A stretch of 64,000 nt of DNA from Coleophoma eucalyptorum (lineage: Eukaryota > Ascomycota > Leotiomycetes > Helotiales > Dermateaceae): assembly GCA_026120035.1 (NCBI GenBank), contig JALRME010000002.1, forward strand, positions 2,418,001-2,482,000, given 5' to 3'. A program made the position numbers and the translations under genes. Of the stretch, positions 45,189-57,551 are shown one piece after another. Position 1 is the first letter of the stretch, and each line of letters opens with the position of its first letter. Under the pieces are notes generated by a model, which was not told where the DNA came from, searched no databases, and saw nothing but the letters and a program-made list of their open reading frames with translations.

Positions 45189-47723
45189 TCATAATGGCGG
45201 CAGGTTCTCTCGACAGATAGGACACTGCAGTCGGAACCTCATCCAGCCCTCCAAACAATGACTGTGGAACACATGCCGACATGGCGTGACCATATATACT
45301 CTTCGAGCTAGCATACCAACCACACCGCCAGCATTTTCACTAACATGTCCAGCAGCAAGGACAGGTACTTCAAGTACTTGTTGGCAGATCGCACAATCCA
45401 CCGTCCTGACGTTCTCCTTGTCACCAGAAGAATGTGACTGCAGCGGCGAGTCCATTTGCATAAGTCCAATTGGAAGGCCACCGGCTTCCACGTTGTCCTC
45501 ACGCAGGACGGGATGATAGTCCCAGCCCTCATCTGTCCAGTTCTTGGGTAGACCCCACCGGGGACCAAGAATTTCCTGGGCAACTAATATCCAAACCTGA
45601 ACCCATACCCAACCTGCAAGTGCGGTAAAAGCTGTCCAGTCTGTATCTGCGAAAAGGATATTGTCTTCTCTGAGGTAAAAGTAGGCAAAGGGTAACAGAC
45701 GAAGGACTGATTGTCCTATAACAAACTTCCAGAGAAGTGCTTTTCGGCAGTTCCGTTGGACATTACGGTAGATTTGAGGTACCCATATTGAGAGGTAGGT
45801 GAATGAAAGGAGATGGGTGTAAGCTGTTCGATAGGGTATAGGCCAGGAGAGTGACGACAGTGTCAAAAAGAGGATGAATGATAGAAGTAAGACAAATTGC
45901 CCGTATATAGCTGCAAATTCAGATAGTCCACGCGGCGCAGGGGGTCGCGCGGCTGTAGTGGCAGGATTTGTGGTTGGCAAACCCGGTATAGCTGAGGCAG
46001 CATTTGTGACTGCATTAATTTCCGCATCAATATCTTGATCTGAAGGTACAATGACAATAGGTTCTGTGTTTCTGGCTGGCATTGTTGTTGGTGGTACATC
46101 TGCTCCTGCTGCAGTGATAATCACGGCAGGCGCTGGTGTTGGTCTAGATGCTGCGTTTGCTGCTGTGATTGCTGCCTCAATGGCTGCATTTGCTCGTTCT
46201 CGCTCCCTCCGCTCGGGTTCCTGGGCTTTGTGAAGAGCCAAAGTGAACCTAACCCCTAGGGCCACCGAAAGTAACGCTGCAAAGGACGACAAGAGTGCCG
46301 AGGGAAAGATACTTGGAGCTGTGGCACTCAAGAGAGAAAAGCTCGCAAAGACCAATGAGTCAGCCATGACCATGATACCAGCAGTGAATAGACTGATACG
46401 AGCAATAGTAGATGGGGTTGACGCTTCCTTCATCTGTACCTTGAGGACGAGAATCTGCGCAAAGACGACTCCAGCAAACAGAAGAAGCCACTTTCGAACT
46501 TGAGAAAGCCATACCTCCTGCTTTAAACCTACCAAGTGATCTCCTTCTGATGGCGCGAAGTCTGGCGGTCCTTTCGACTCTAACATAAAACCACAATCTG
46601 GAGAGGAGATCACCGTAGATATCTGCAGTCTAGGCACCAGGTCCAGAGGAGCCCCGGTTGGAAAGCGCAATTCATCCTCGATCTGACGTACCAAAGCAGC
46701 ATTCTTCCTTGAATCGCTTGGGAAATTCTCAAGGTCCGTCAAGGTCTGCGGGTTGATAGGATGCACCTGTACATAAACAATGTACTCGCAATGCGGTACT
46801 GGGAACATAGCATCACTTTGACTATTCGGGCTTGACGTCCATGGATTACTTGCGTCCAACCATATCGACTTTTCCAAACGATTGACCGTCTGCTGTAGCG
46901 TCCTATTTAACAGCTTTTGCGCAGAGTTGTAGTTCTCCATGCTGTTGGTCAAGTGTGGCAATGCAAATATACCTGCAAACTTCTCACTCGTAGTCGTCAT
47001 CAACATCAATCCCTGTGAGGGCCAATGTACTCCGTGAACTCGCATCTCCCAGCCATCACCACTGCTGCTTTCATCTTGGATCGTCATGGTAGCGGCGACC
47101 TCCCGAACTTCATTCACGGCACTCCCTTCAAGACTCAAGCTCTCGCCTGTTTTCTCATCGACCCTGAGCATAATCTTTCCTTCTGTGCCTGTTATATTCC
47201 TGGTCCAATCCTGTTCGTTCCTATATGCCCAGTCTACACCAGGCGCAACTTCAGATAGATTGAAGGTCCGGCCTCTCATGGCAGAAGGGTCAGCGAGATC
47301 ACTCTCATACCGCACCCATTTTCCCTGTACAATGCCTGTGACATTCTCATATACTCTCCCGCTCAAATCAGCATTGCCCTCTGCACCAGCGGCCCTAAAT
47401 CTCTTGCTGAACGCATCGCATCTGGCTCTCCAGCCTTCTAGCCTCTCCCATCCGTACCCATCATGCTCTCTAAACCCGGTGAGATTCAGCCACCGCCCGG
47501 GATTATAACCTTGCGCGCGAGGCTCAAAATCGCCCCATCGAGTTGTGTTCAGTACATTGAGAGCATTTTTCTGTCTAGAAATCCGCTCCGAGGCGTAATC
47601 GCGCGGCGAGGGAAATCCCGCAGGTCCAACTTGTTGTTCAGGTGAGGTGTAGAGGTAGAAGAGGAAGATAAGGATCAAGAGCACACGGGCGTATTCTTGC
47701 GGGGGTGGTTGTTGAGGTGGCAT
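45189..47723 (-). CDS. DSC1: DSC E3 ubiquitin ligase complex subunit Dsc1/Tul1
   Basis: An 844-aa intronless protein. Residues 12-26 are a signal anchor (ARVLLILIFLFYLYT). A lumenal domain of about 400 residues (TTRWGDFEPRAQGYNPGRW, several N-x-T sites) is followed by multiple membrane helices. The C-terminal RING starts with CAICQQ and ends in TPCRHVFHSHCLEGWM and LQCPICRENLPPL, with a longer than usual loop between the first two Cys pairs. The Golgi/endosome DSC complex ubiquitinates membrane proteins and, in many fungi, activates the sterol regulator SREBP. An Ala/Thr/Pro-rich cytosolic loop lies between membrane groups. It is divergent from the HSBP1-like gene, whose start is 355 bases away. 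Confidence 0.93.
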   Translation of the reverse strand: MPPQQPPPQEYARVLLILIFLFYLYTSPEQQVGPAGFPSPRDYASERISRQKNALNVLNTTRWGDFEPRAQGYNPGRWLNLTGFREHDGYGWERLEGWRARCDAFSKRFRAAGAEGNADLSGRVYENVTGIVQGKWVRYESDLADPSAMRGRTFNLSEVAPGVDWAYRNEQDWTRNITGTEGKIMLRVDEKTGESLSLEGSAVNEVREVAATMTIQDESSSGDGWEMRVHGVHWPSQGLMLMTTTSEKFAGIFALPHLTNSMENYNSAQKLLNRTLQQTVNRLEKSIWLDASNPWTSSPNSQSDAMFPVPHCEYIVYVQVHPINPQTLTDLENFPSDSRKNAALVRQIEDELRFPTGAPLDLVPRLQISTVISSPDCGFMLESKGPPDFAPSEGDHLVGLKQEVWLSQVRKWLLLFAGVVFAQILVLKVQMKEASTPSTIARISLFTAGIMVMADSLVFASFSLLSATAPSIFPSALLSSFAALLSVALGVRFTLALHKAQEPERRERERANAAIEAAITAANAASRPTPAPAVIITAAGADVPPTTMPARNTEPIVIVPSDQDIDAEINAVTNAASAIPGLPTTNPATTAARPPAPRGLSEFAAIYGQFVLLLSFILFLTLSSLSWPIPYRTAYTHLLSFTYLSIWVPQIYRNVQRNCRKALLWKFVIGQSVLRLLPFAYFYLREDNILFADTDWTAFTALAGWVWVQVWILVAQEILGPRWGLPKNWTDEGWDYHPVLREDNVEAGGLPIGLMQMDSPLQSHSSGDKENVRTVDCAICQQVLEVPVLAAGHVSENAGGVVGMLARRVYMVTPCRHVFHSHCLEGWMRFRLQCPICRENLPPL

Positions 47724-48077
47724 TATTCATCGAGGCTTCATGGTCGTTTTGTCAACCAGTCTTCAATAATCAAATGAATGGTGGTTGCGAGAATATGAGC
47801 TATGGTGAAAGGTTGATGCTCATTGAGAAATGGGAGTTGCGAGTTCGAGACAGCTGAGCTCGCGTGCTGTCGTATCGACAAGGCTCGCCCTCCAACTTCC
47901 GGCGAGGCCAGCCTTGAAGCTGGGACGCAAGGACGCGCCCCCAAAGCTCCAAAGCCTTGCATGCGCCGTGCGACAAAACATCCACCTCCTCAAGTAAAAA
48001 GTACAGCTCATCTTTTCTCCTACACAGAAACTGGGCTATTGATACCTACAGACTGCATCTGATCAACAAGCACGAGT
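47724..48077. promoter_or_regulatory. Divergent promoter region of DSC1 and HSBP1-like gene
   Basis: A 354-base region between two opposite starts. No specific site is named with confidence. Confidence 0.45.
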
Positions 48078-48600
48078 ATGGCATCATCTTCATCCACTAA
48101 CGCGGCAAATCGCCTCTCTTTGACCACCGTTCGTCCCCTCCTTTCCCCATTCAATGGCACTTCCCCTTAGCACTACCGCTATCACCCACATCGCGCCCGG
48201 GGCTCTGAAGCCACCTGGCAAACCCTCACCTCCTGAAGGCACAGGAGGCAGGACAGCCACAGATAATTTCCATACCGCAGGAAATGAGAACTAATTCCCA
48301 ACTAACACGTCTTGCCCTCGCCCTCTAGGACAAAAACGATGCTCCAGCCCCTGCCGAACTCTCAGCCGTAGTGGACGAGCTGCTTAACTCGCTATCCAAT
48401 AAATTTGCTGGCGTGAGCAGCGAGATCTTTGCTAAAAGTACGTAACCGCTCGTCTCTCGTACAACTTGTATGCTTCTCCCTTTCAATCAATTCAGTCGCG
48501 CTGATTGTAAGTAGTGGATGAGATGTCTCGGCGTTTGGACAACCTAGAGGCGGCCATCCAGAATGGAAATGAGGGAAGAAGCAGCCCTACAAAATCATAA
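48078..48600 (+). CDS. Heat shock factor-binding protein 1-like coiled-coil protein
   Basis: Three exons (48078-48128, 48329-48437 and 48515-48600) give 81 aa. Exons 2 and 3 encode the HSBP1 core, a heptad-rich helix: LSAVVDELLNSLSNKFAGVS, then IFAKMDEMSRRLDNLEAAIQ. HSBP1 family proteins are 70-90 aa trimeric coiled coils; animal members bind the heat shock factor trimer, and fungal members are also linked to WASH-complex assembly (family knowledge). The second intron (GTACGT donor, GTAGTAG-like acceptor) is firm. The first intron is 200 nt with a GTTCGT donor and a CTAAC branch site, and is the weaker part. No other GT donor fits in 48160-48300. The gene is missed by long-ORF scans. Confidence 0.82.
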
Positions 48601-48860
48601 TTTCAATGCATTGAGTGGGATGGATAGCACTTGAGACTGAATAGTGCTATGAAATTGCAGGAGGATCATAATTCTTGAGAGCAAGGCGTTGGCAGGGAAT
48701 CACTGCTTTCATATATACGGGTATACCAATTTTCACGTTCACAATTCGGTCAGATAGACTAGCAGGGGGAAAATCAATTATTGCTCCATGTCCTGTACAC
48801 CTCGAATCCAATTCTTCTGGTGGAAAATGATCTCGTGTCTCATGCCAAGAGCAAAAACAC

Positions 48861-50021
48861 CTACAACTCGGACTTGCCAGTTGCCTTTTCGAGGAATCGT
48901 CTCAAGATGTTGGTCTTGCTGGTGAAGTCATCAACCTTCTCTGGAGCCAAACCACCCTTCTTCAAGATGCCGTCCAATCTAGCCAACTCCTTGGCAGCAT
49001 ACTTATCGCTCTTGCTCAACTTATCAAAGACCTTGACATAATACTCGGCATACTTGTACTGAGCACCCTCTTTCAGGTCCTTGGCAGCAGTTGCAACCTC
49101 AGCAGAGACATCGGCGATCTTAGCACCACCAGTGAACTTGGAAACAAAAGCGTCCAAGGCCTCAATGGTTCCTGCAATAGAGTTCAATCCACCGCCAGGT
49201 GTTCTGTGTGTGCCTGCCTTCTCGTTAAGGAAGTCCACAAGAGTCTCCTCAGTTCGTCCACCACTGTATGCTTCAGGCTCCTTTGATCCCTTGGGGAAGA
49301 ACTTGATGGTTGGGTAGGAGGAGACACCTTGGTCTTGAGCAGTAGCCTTGGCATCTTCGGCTTCGGCATCAACCTTAGCAACAATGACATCGTTCTCAAG
49401 AGCAAAGTCTTGGGCAACCTTCTCCCAGATAGGTGCCAAACTCTTGCAGTCTGCCAATGAATTAGCATTCTGAATTAATCACTAGAGGTGGAAAGACTTA
49501 CGACCACACCATGGAGCAGTAAAAGCAACGAGAATATCCTTATCCGAGCCCACCTTCTCCTTGAAGGTCTTGTCGTTCAACATTTCAACAGCACTTGGAA
49601 GCACTGCCTTCTTCTTTGGCTTGATGCCAGTCTTCTCTGTCAAAAACTTGCTGAGACTCTCGAGATCTCGGGCTCCGTTGTAGTCCTCTGGGGTCTCGCT
49701 CTTGCCATCGAAATACTTGATTGTTGGGAATCCTTGAACACCAAACCTCTTGCCCAAGCTCTTTTCTGCATCGGCATCTACCTTGGCAATAACGAGCTTG
49801 TCCTTTGCAAAAGAGTAGCTCTGGGCTAGCTCTTCATAGACTGGGGCAAGTGTCTTGCAGTGTCCGCACCATGGTGCAAAGAACTCGACCAATGCTGGTT
49901 GTCCTCCGATAGCAATCTTGTCGAAGTTATCAGGAACCAAATCTATAATGGCGGAGTTGGTGCTGGCGACTACTGACGTAGAAGCCAGGGCAAGGAGCAT
50001 TAAGCTCTTGAGATAACCCAT
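48861..50021 (-). CDS. ERp38-type protein disulfide isomerase
   Basis: Two exons (49502-50021 and 48861-49450) give 369 aa. Residues 1-20 are a signal peptide (LKSLMLLALASTSVVAS). Two thioredoxin domains follow, with active sites CGHC at residues 52-55 and CGHC at 172-175. The C-terminal helical ERp29c-like domain comes after (AAKDLKEGAQYKYAEYYVKV). The last four residues, KSEL, could act as an ER-retention signal of the HDEL/KEEL type. The protein forms and rearranges disulfides in the ER lumen. The single intron (GTAAGT to TTGGCAG) interrupts the His codon of the second CGHC site. Domain order and length match fungal Erp38/Tig-type PDIs. Confidence 0.93.
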
Positions 50022-50666
50022 TGTGAAGAAAGTGCAATCTGTTGATTAAAAAGCTGTTAGATATGAATATTATAAAGAATTGAAGTAGAATGCGTGCCTG
50101 ACAGAATGTGTTAAGTACTCACAGAACGTGTATGATTTCTAAGCTGTAGACTGAACTGGACAGCTTTCGATAAAGCATCGAAAGCTCAAGGTGGCGTAGC
50201 TTCCTTATCCGAGCGCTTACTTACTATGCCGGGGTATTTCTAATAGCACGTGATTTCTAAATCATGTCATCGATGGATTCGCCGGAAACAGACGGTGGAC
50301 AGAGTATTTGATTAGTCAAGACTGTAAAAGAAGCAAAAAATGCATCATCAGCAGTACAGTATTTACGTACGCTATTATAACAAGCATCGGGGTTATGGTG
50401 ATATTAGCATACCGAAGTGGTCTCACTGATACATAGCGTTCTAGCAAAGGCTCACTAGTGAGTTCTGGTTTCAGACCCTTTTTGAACATCACTTATAGTA
50501 ACAAAGCTGTTTTCTCCACCTGGCTCATTCATCGGGTGGTGGCAGGGGCCTCTGAACAGGGATCCACTCTGGTGGCGGGAAATGATATTTTAGTTGAGGT
50601 AGCTATAACAGCTTTTGATATCGAGATTACTATACTGTTGGCTTTACCAGTCGCCCTGTGCTTAAC
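50022..50666. other. Intergenic region upstream of the PDI gene
   Basis: Promoter of the PDI gene and 3' flank of the S28 peptidase gene. A CACGTG palindrome is at 50247-50252. No gene is seen. Confidence 0.45.
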
Positions 50667-52690
50667 TTATTTTCCTGGCCATTCTGCAACCCAAGCCTTG
50701 ATTTGAGCGACCTCCTTATCAATCACGGCTTGAACCCCAGCATTAGCAGCACCATTGGCAACAATTAGATCTGAACAATGGAATCCTCCCGGGATAATAT
50801 TCAAGGGATGCTGCGTTGTGGAGTTCAGTGGTCCACCTGGTCTGAACTGGGATGACATGCCAGAAGTTCTCCATGGATCAAATTCTCTGCACGAAAAGTC
50901 AATACTACTCAACTATAGGCATCAGGGGTTTCTCTACTTACCCGTTAGTCCAGATCAATCTGGTAGTGTCCTCTAATTCCCAACCCTTAGTATACTTGTT
51001 CACCTTGTCAACATTCACACTTGGATCGGCACTTCCATACGTGTACCCATTAACTTCTGGGAACCATAGTTCACATTGTCGTTGCCAATACTCGGCTGTG
51101 ACAAGACGAGAGACGATAGTTGGTTGGTCGTTTGGAGCACCACTAAATCTTCTGTTAAGACCATGCTTCCAATTTCAAAATGGAAACTCACTCTTGCCAG
51201 TAATCAAATGGCTCATTGCAAAGCATCCAGTTCCATTGCCTGTCCCCTGCGTTACCAACCGTAAGATCTGTGAACAAAAGCATTGAGGCGTTGTAGGTAT
51301 CGAAACACTCAAGCTCGTATTCATCGGTGTACCCATAGCTTTGACAGTCTTCAATACAGTCAGCATTGTACGATAATTAATCCGGATTCTCAACTTACAG
51401 CCGGGTATCAAAGTCGTATTGACCCAGTTGGCATACCCTGCCAGAGCCTTTTCAAGACCTACTCCAGTAGCATTGGGGGTGATGTTAGCTCCAGCTGAGA
51501 CTCCTTCAATGGCATCACACCATTGGTAGAAGCTAGAGTATCCAGAGTAGAAGCTGTTTGATTGCCATAACCACGGACCGTTTTCAAGTGCCGCTGCAAA
51601 ATCGTCATCGTGCACAACTTCCTCCAGACCAAACATGGATTTGAGCTGGTACTTCTCCTCAGCCGTGCCATTCAAGAGTACCTTGTCAACGTAGTCAATG
51701 ACGAGAGTAACATCGCTGCTGCAATTTTTGGGCATGCCCTGTTGGACCGGATAAAAGTACTGCCAGTAGTCGTCGATAGCCTCCACAGGAGCGCTGGAGG
51801 CATGGTATGCCCAAAATGTTCCTGGGGAGACGGATTCAACCCATGCTGCTAAAGCTCCAGAATATGATCCACCACTAAAAACCCAAGGCTGAAGATAAAT
51901 TAGCATTAAGTACACCCTTCAAATGGATTCGAGATCTGAATTTAAGACATTACAACTCCTCAGACAGGGTTAGTAATTAAGATTAGAACATCTGAATGTT
52001 TTAAAACGGATTCAGTGATTAAGAATAATCAGAAGTCTAATTCTCAGGTAGACCCAATGATACGAGTGATAACAGCTCGTGATTTAAACAGATTCGAAGA
52101 TTGAACATATATGAATAGCAATACTCACAGCATTTCCAGCATTGCTGCTGTGGTTAGTATCGAAGGGCAAGTCAACATTCTCTGCAAAGTATACAAAGTC
52201 TGCAATCGCTTGATCCAGAGTCAGGTATTGCAGATTCTCAGTGGTCAAGACGTCGTAGGGTGATGATCCGCCCCAGTATCGATGTTCAACCAAGATATTT
52301 GCACCCCCGATAGCCTGGCCCATGAGACCTTGGACAGTACGGTTTGTGAGGTAGCCGGTGTAACCTGCAGCTGCAATTTCTCCTGGGGTGAAGAAGACAA
52401 TCTGATATACATAAGTATTATACTCCCTCCTAAATTGTAAACAGACTGGGTGAAATACTCACAGGAGAACCCGGACCTTCCCAGTTTTGGAAATCATACC
52501 AGTATCTCATGGTAAAAGTTCCCTTCGAGGGATCATTGTGGTCGATGGGCTGCTCGAATGTGGAGTTGCCAGTGGTGGAGAGGTTAGCGAATGTTACGGG
52601 CCAATCCATAGGCTCAGGAACCGGCTTTCCTGGCATGGCATAAGCCGACGCCAGGAAAGACAGGCAGGAAACAACTGTGGACGCCTTCAT
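50667..52690 (-). CDS. Secreted serine carboxypeptidase of family S28 (Pro-X type)
   Basis: Six exons (52463-52690, 52129-52401, 51399-51888, 51192-51348, 50942-51142 and 50667-50886) give 522 aa. Residues 1-18 are a signal peptide (STVVSCLSFLASAYA). The catalytic Ser lies in VFSGGSYSGALAAW, Asp in GEFDPWRTSG and His in PGGFHCSDL, the S28 arrangement. VEHRYWGGSSP and several N-x-S/T sites are also typical. S28 enzymes are secreted or vacuolar exopeptidases that cut after Pro (Pro-X carboxypeptidase) or release dipeptides; in fungi they work at acid pH on Pro-rich proteins. Intron 2 is unusually long, 240 nt (51889-52128), while the others are about 50-60 nt. Confidence 0.93.
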
Positions 52691-54412
52691 AGTGGAGGAG
52701 CAACAGAATGTGTGAGCCCGTAGAGGAAGACGGAGGCAAAAGACGAAAGAGAGGCAAAGGGGCAAGGAAAGACGACTCTCTTATGACCAACCCCCAGAAT
52801 CAAGGATTGACCGACGACCGACATCAATTGCCTTTTGGCAGATTAAACGTAGTATCACCTACCATACTGGGCACAGCTCCATGCGCGAGGTGCCTGAATC
52901 ATAACCTAGCCGTAGTGGGATGGAGAATGGCATGGATAGACTGCAGGCAGATCTACCTGGCAGGCCCTGTACAGGACAGAGAGCCTGCCGATAAGCCATA
53001 GACACAGCAATCGCCCTGGGGATTTGTTGCACTGGGGGTGTAAGGCGGACCGAGATCGTACCTGGATGGTGAAGACCAATGATCAGCGGTCCATTATCGC
53101 CAGGAAGCTTTGCATGATGGGCGGCCTGCATATCTGTTGAATGTTGTTGGAGTTGATATTGCATTTAGAAGTGAGAGTGGTAGTGGAAGTGGAACTGGGA
53201 ATGACGGTGGGAGTGGGGTGGAGTGGAAGAGGAAAGAGAGAGATAGACAGGGGATGCAAAAGCCTTAGCCGACGATGTTCTGACTGATATCTTCCGTTGC
53301 CCAGCGCTTCAGTCAATGTGGAAGGTGGTGGGCCCGGCAATGGCTTAATCCCCGGCAACAACAAACGACAACGGCCGACGGAACAATGAATCTGCTCATA
53401 TTGACAAGCATGATTAGGGGGCCAGGAGACTGGCGGTGCTTATGTCCCAGAGCTTGTCACTTATTGCGTATTCCTGGGGTCATATCGAAATCAATCGATC
53501 CAGACTCGTATCATTGCCAGCTTTCTGTTGGAGTGCTGCCCTCACATAGCCGAAGGCTGTTCGGCTATGGCTGTGGCTGTGGCTGTGGCCATGACTATCT
53601 TATGTCAAGGTCGTTCTTTTTCTTCAGCTCGGGGTATTAGTTACACATCCTGGTTCTTCTTTAGACCTTTATTCTAACGTGTCATCCCCTTGTTCTTCTT
53701 TTCACGCCCCCGATGATGGACTAGGCAGGTCGGTCCAGTACCCCGTGATCGGGTTTGCGCAGGCTTGGGCCACCTAGACCCCATCCAGCAACATCAGATC
53801 CCAATACCCAAATATACCACCGTCTCACGCGTTCCTATCAGTCGTAGTTATATAAGCAAGCATGCAATTTCCTCTTATATAATCTACATTGAAACCCCGA
53901 TTCAACCGTACCAGCTTTGTAGGAGGAGATTGACTTAGAAACATTAGCGAGAGCTTTGCCAGTACGGCACCACACAATACCGGGAAATTACGTATAAGAC
54001 CTTCAATGGGTGTCAAATACGAGTATAAACCCTGTAATGCTGTGCCATACCCATTATCATCATGTTCTTACCTTAACGACCCAACCAGGCTGGATGAAAG
54101 ACTATTTCAATTGCACTAGTCAATGGCTTGGTAGCCAGGCCAAGCTTTGCCTTTACTCAACAATGATTCAAGAGTCTTCTTCAATATAGACAGGTAATAA
54201 CATACTGTTGCCCCAGCGGCGACCCGACAACTAGAAAAAGAACTGCCTTTCGCCGATACCTGGACTTAATTACAAGACCACATTTAAGCGAGCAGTCTCG
54301 TTCGCGTACCAAGCCTCAAGATGACAATAGATGTTGTCTTAACAGCATAATTACATAGGATGCATCAAGCATCATCCAATTTCGAAACGCTACATTAATC
54401 CAAGTAGCTCTG
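52691..54412. other. 1.7 kb intergenic region
   Basis: S28 promoter on the left and LIG4 3' flank on the right. A perfect 9-bp inverted repeat at 53545-53553/53561-53569 is followed by GGCTGT repeats. No gene is seen. Confidence 0.45.
53545..53590. repeat. 9-bp inverted repeat plus GGCTGT hexamer repeat
   Basis: CATAGCCGA and TCGGCTATG form a stem with a 7-base loop. A hexamer run GGCTAT, GGCTGT, GGCTGT, GGCTGT follows. Confidence 0.8.
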
Positions 54413-57400
54413 CTAACCCATAATTGCATACCTTTCCTCGTCTAATAATGTGCTCTCTTTCCAACTGTCGCCAACCCAAGCCTTGGAGACGATCCTTGGC
54501 ATTTTTCTCCTGCCAGATTCTGCAATTTTCCTCCTCAGCTCATTTACCGACTGCTTCTCCTCGTCTTCTACCACTACTACTTGCGTGATGCCTTCCTTTT
54601 CCAACTCTTCCTCTATTTCTGCACCCCCGAAAAGTAACTTGTTGGCTATGATTTCTCGTTGAGGATCATTCGAATGGGTTATGTAAACAGAGCATCTTCT
54701 GAACAACCCGCCCTTTGTCTGCTGCTTTGGGCCGTAGTCATACTCTTCTAACTCTGCAAGAATTTCGCCACCATTGTAATCTTTCGTTTTAAGATGCCGC
54801 ATATCCTTGAAGATGCGTTTTAATTCTTCGATATCCACGTCTCGTGCATAGCTATCGCCGTATACATCCACATTACTGCGGATTCCTTCCTCAGCATCGG
54901 GGTTTACATAGAACATGTGCGATGGCTCGAATGGTATCAAGAACCGCTCTCTATCAATGTCAATCTCAGCTTGGCGAAGGCTGTCAAGTACCCATGAGGC
55001 ATTTACCACGTTCGTAATGCCAGCCTTGACTAAGCTGGCTACCTTGACGACATTTTTATCTCCAATCACGATCATGTTTTCCCTCGCCGAGGGTCCTTGC
55101 CAAATAGCTCCGCCATTTGACTTGATCATTTGCTCGAGCTCACCCTTGCTCTTCTTGACAGGCCGGACCATATCGCTCAGAACGCAGAAGTCCAGCCCGC
55201 TAAAAACCGCTGTTGTCTGTCCTATATATGGTGCGGTAATCTTATTGTCGTTACCTGCAATCTGGACCTCCTTCTTCAGTCTCTTCGTAGCATTTCGTTT
55301 CCGAGAGTTGTCCACCTTAAATTCTTTTTCTTTGGATTCCGCATCGACGGTGGCCTTGAGTTTAATGAATTCTTGTAAGGTCAAAGCAGTATCCCAAGTT
55401 TTGTCCTCTCGGAGCCTTTTGAATCTAGGGAATCGTAGTGTGAGACCAATTCGAAATTGATCTGAGCCGCCAACCTGAGCTGCTTTCACCTCTACCACGA
55501 CAGAATCGCTAGGCTTTATCCAGACATCCGGTCTCTCGTACTGTTTATTTTGGGAGTGTCCGCCAAGTTGAATGTATTCACTGGGTGGACGAGAACGGTC
55601 CCAATCGTGCCACTTCCCTTCAGTCTTATGCGTAATGGCTGCATAGTCCTCGGCCTTGAAACCGCCCCCTACCTTGAAGAAGGAAAAGCATAGCTCGGGG
55701 TGAGCATCTGTAACCATAATCAGCATTACAGTTTGTTGAGCGGATCCTCTAGTATCTTACCTTTTGGTCTAGAACTACCATCCACAACTAAGCCGCACAA
55801 GAAGCTAGATAGCCTTCCCCCTCGGTGACCAGATCCGTAGTAACCTCCTATGATTACACAATCTAGAGACTCTCCAAATTCCTCCATATACTCCGGCTTT
55901 ACTTTGAGCCAGTCGTCATTCCTGTCGTTTAATCTATATAAAGATCTTGGGTTCTTGAGTACCAGCCCTTCAGATGCTTCTGCAACAACTTTCCTCAACG
56001 CCGGCTCGATTTGTTCTGCGCTTTCCGCCTTTTCATATTTATGAATCTCAAGACGACGATGAACATCTCTAACACATTTTTCTAACGCCTTCCGGCGATC
56101 TCTGAGTTGATATCTTGTGATGGGTTTATCGTTGAGGAATAAAATGTCGAAAACACGAAACAGGGGTCTTGGTTGCGTTCCTTGGAAAGGATTTTTCTGC
56201 TCCGATATGGCTGCGGTTTTGAGTGTTCCGAAAGGGACCATGATATCTGCCTCTGGATCCCAAGTGATCATTTCACCATCCAGAATGAGATTTCGCACAC
56301 TAGGATCAAATGCATCCTTGATATGCCTAGTCACGGCAGAATTGTCATCTTCATATCCGTTCCCATAGAGGTAGGTATAGTCCTTTGCTTTTCGTGACCA
56401 CCACCCGAAGCGCCAGCCACCTGGTACTTGCTTGTCTTCAGCCATGTGCATCTGCATCCTTTCTCCATCTAGTTTCTCCTCAATCCAAAACTCCGGATCT
56501 TCTTCTGTTGGGTGCATCTTGTCCACCATTTTTTGAAAGGAATGCATTTGGAATTGTGCTAATTGAGGTTGGAAACAGGACATTATCGTAATACCAGATT
56601 GCTCTTCTTGAAGACGGATATCTGGATCCACTAACTCCCAGCAAACTCTGCGAAGACTGGAAGAGACATTGAAAAGAGCTTCGCCATCTGCATGCCATAG
56701 CTGCCGATCCGTCAATGGTTGTTGGACCAGACATTTTAGAGATACTTACATTGAGGAAAGTCTTCTCACTTGCACCCACTTTCATTTGTCGCAGAACAAT
56801 TCTAATCAACCACATCACTTCTTCGGCATTCATCTTGTTATACAACTCCTCAAAGATGGGTAATTGTTCGTCTTCTTTCGAAGCTGCTGCAAGTTTATCC
56901 AGTAGTGCGTTAACTTCTGCAATGGTCAAATCCCCAGGCATGGTTCTTAGCTGGCGCTTTCTCAAAACCTCAAAGCATCGGCCAGCAAAGTCACCTGCCA
57001 TTCGGGTTGCGGTGGTTTGGCCAGGAAGCTTCCAGTTGAGGAGGTTATAGCCATCTTCAGACCGATCAGTCAGGTTTAACATCTTGCAGATAATTTTCCC
57101 AATTGCTTTTTCTTTCAATCCATACATGGGCCTGTCTCGATCCTTCTCAGGGACAATAAGACGAATAGCCGGATAGAAATCAGGACCAACATCGTTTCTC
57201 CATCTTGAAATAAAGCGTTCAATGATATTCTTCTTCTCTTCAGCAGGGTTGGAGTTTCTGGCACCATGGCGGCCTTGCTTCTTCCGTGCGACTGTGGGAC
57301 CTGCTGGCTTCTTTTTGTTCTCATTAAGCGGATTAAAGAGATTCAAGAAAAGATCGTGAAAAGGAAACGTCGTAGAGTGGTTGTGGGGACGTGCCGGATA

Positions 57401-57551
57401 TCTAAACTTAGCTTGACATCTTCATGACATGACTTTAGGCTTACTTTTCATCGAGCTCTTCTTTGCTCAAAGGCCCATGGCCGTATTGGAGCTCATCTTC
57501 GCGCTCCGCATCCGCGTCGGGTGCCTTACTACGATTCTGAGAGGCTGCCAT
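54413..57551 (-). CDS. LIG4: DNA ligase IV (non-homologous end joining)
   Basis: Four exons (57445-57551, 56750-57401, 55761-56700 and 54413-55707) give 997 aa. The N-terminal DNA-binding part contains RLIVPEKDRDRPMYGLKE. The nucleotidyltransferase active site is EEKLDGERMQMH, with the AMP-accepting Lys at about residue 329. Other ligase motifs are ILDGEMITWDP, EGLVLKNP and WLKVKPEYM. A C-terminal tandem BRCT pair is present: first TAVFSGLDFCVLSD, ending NVVNASWVLDSLRQ; second GGLFRRCSVYI, ending SKAWVGDSW. It seals broken ends in NHEJ together with Xrcc4/Lif1, which binds between the BRCTs. Introns are regular. CACGTG (57712-57717) and ACGCGT (57727-57732) lie about 160-180 bases upstream of the ATG. 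Confidence 0.96.
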
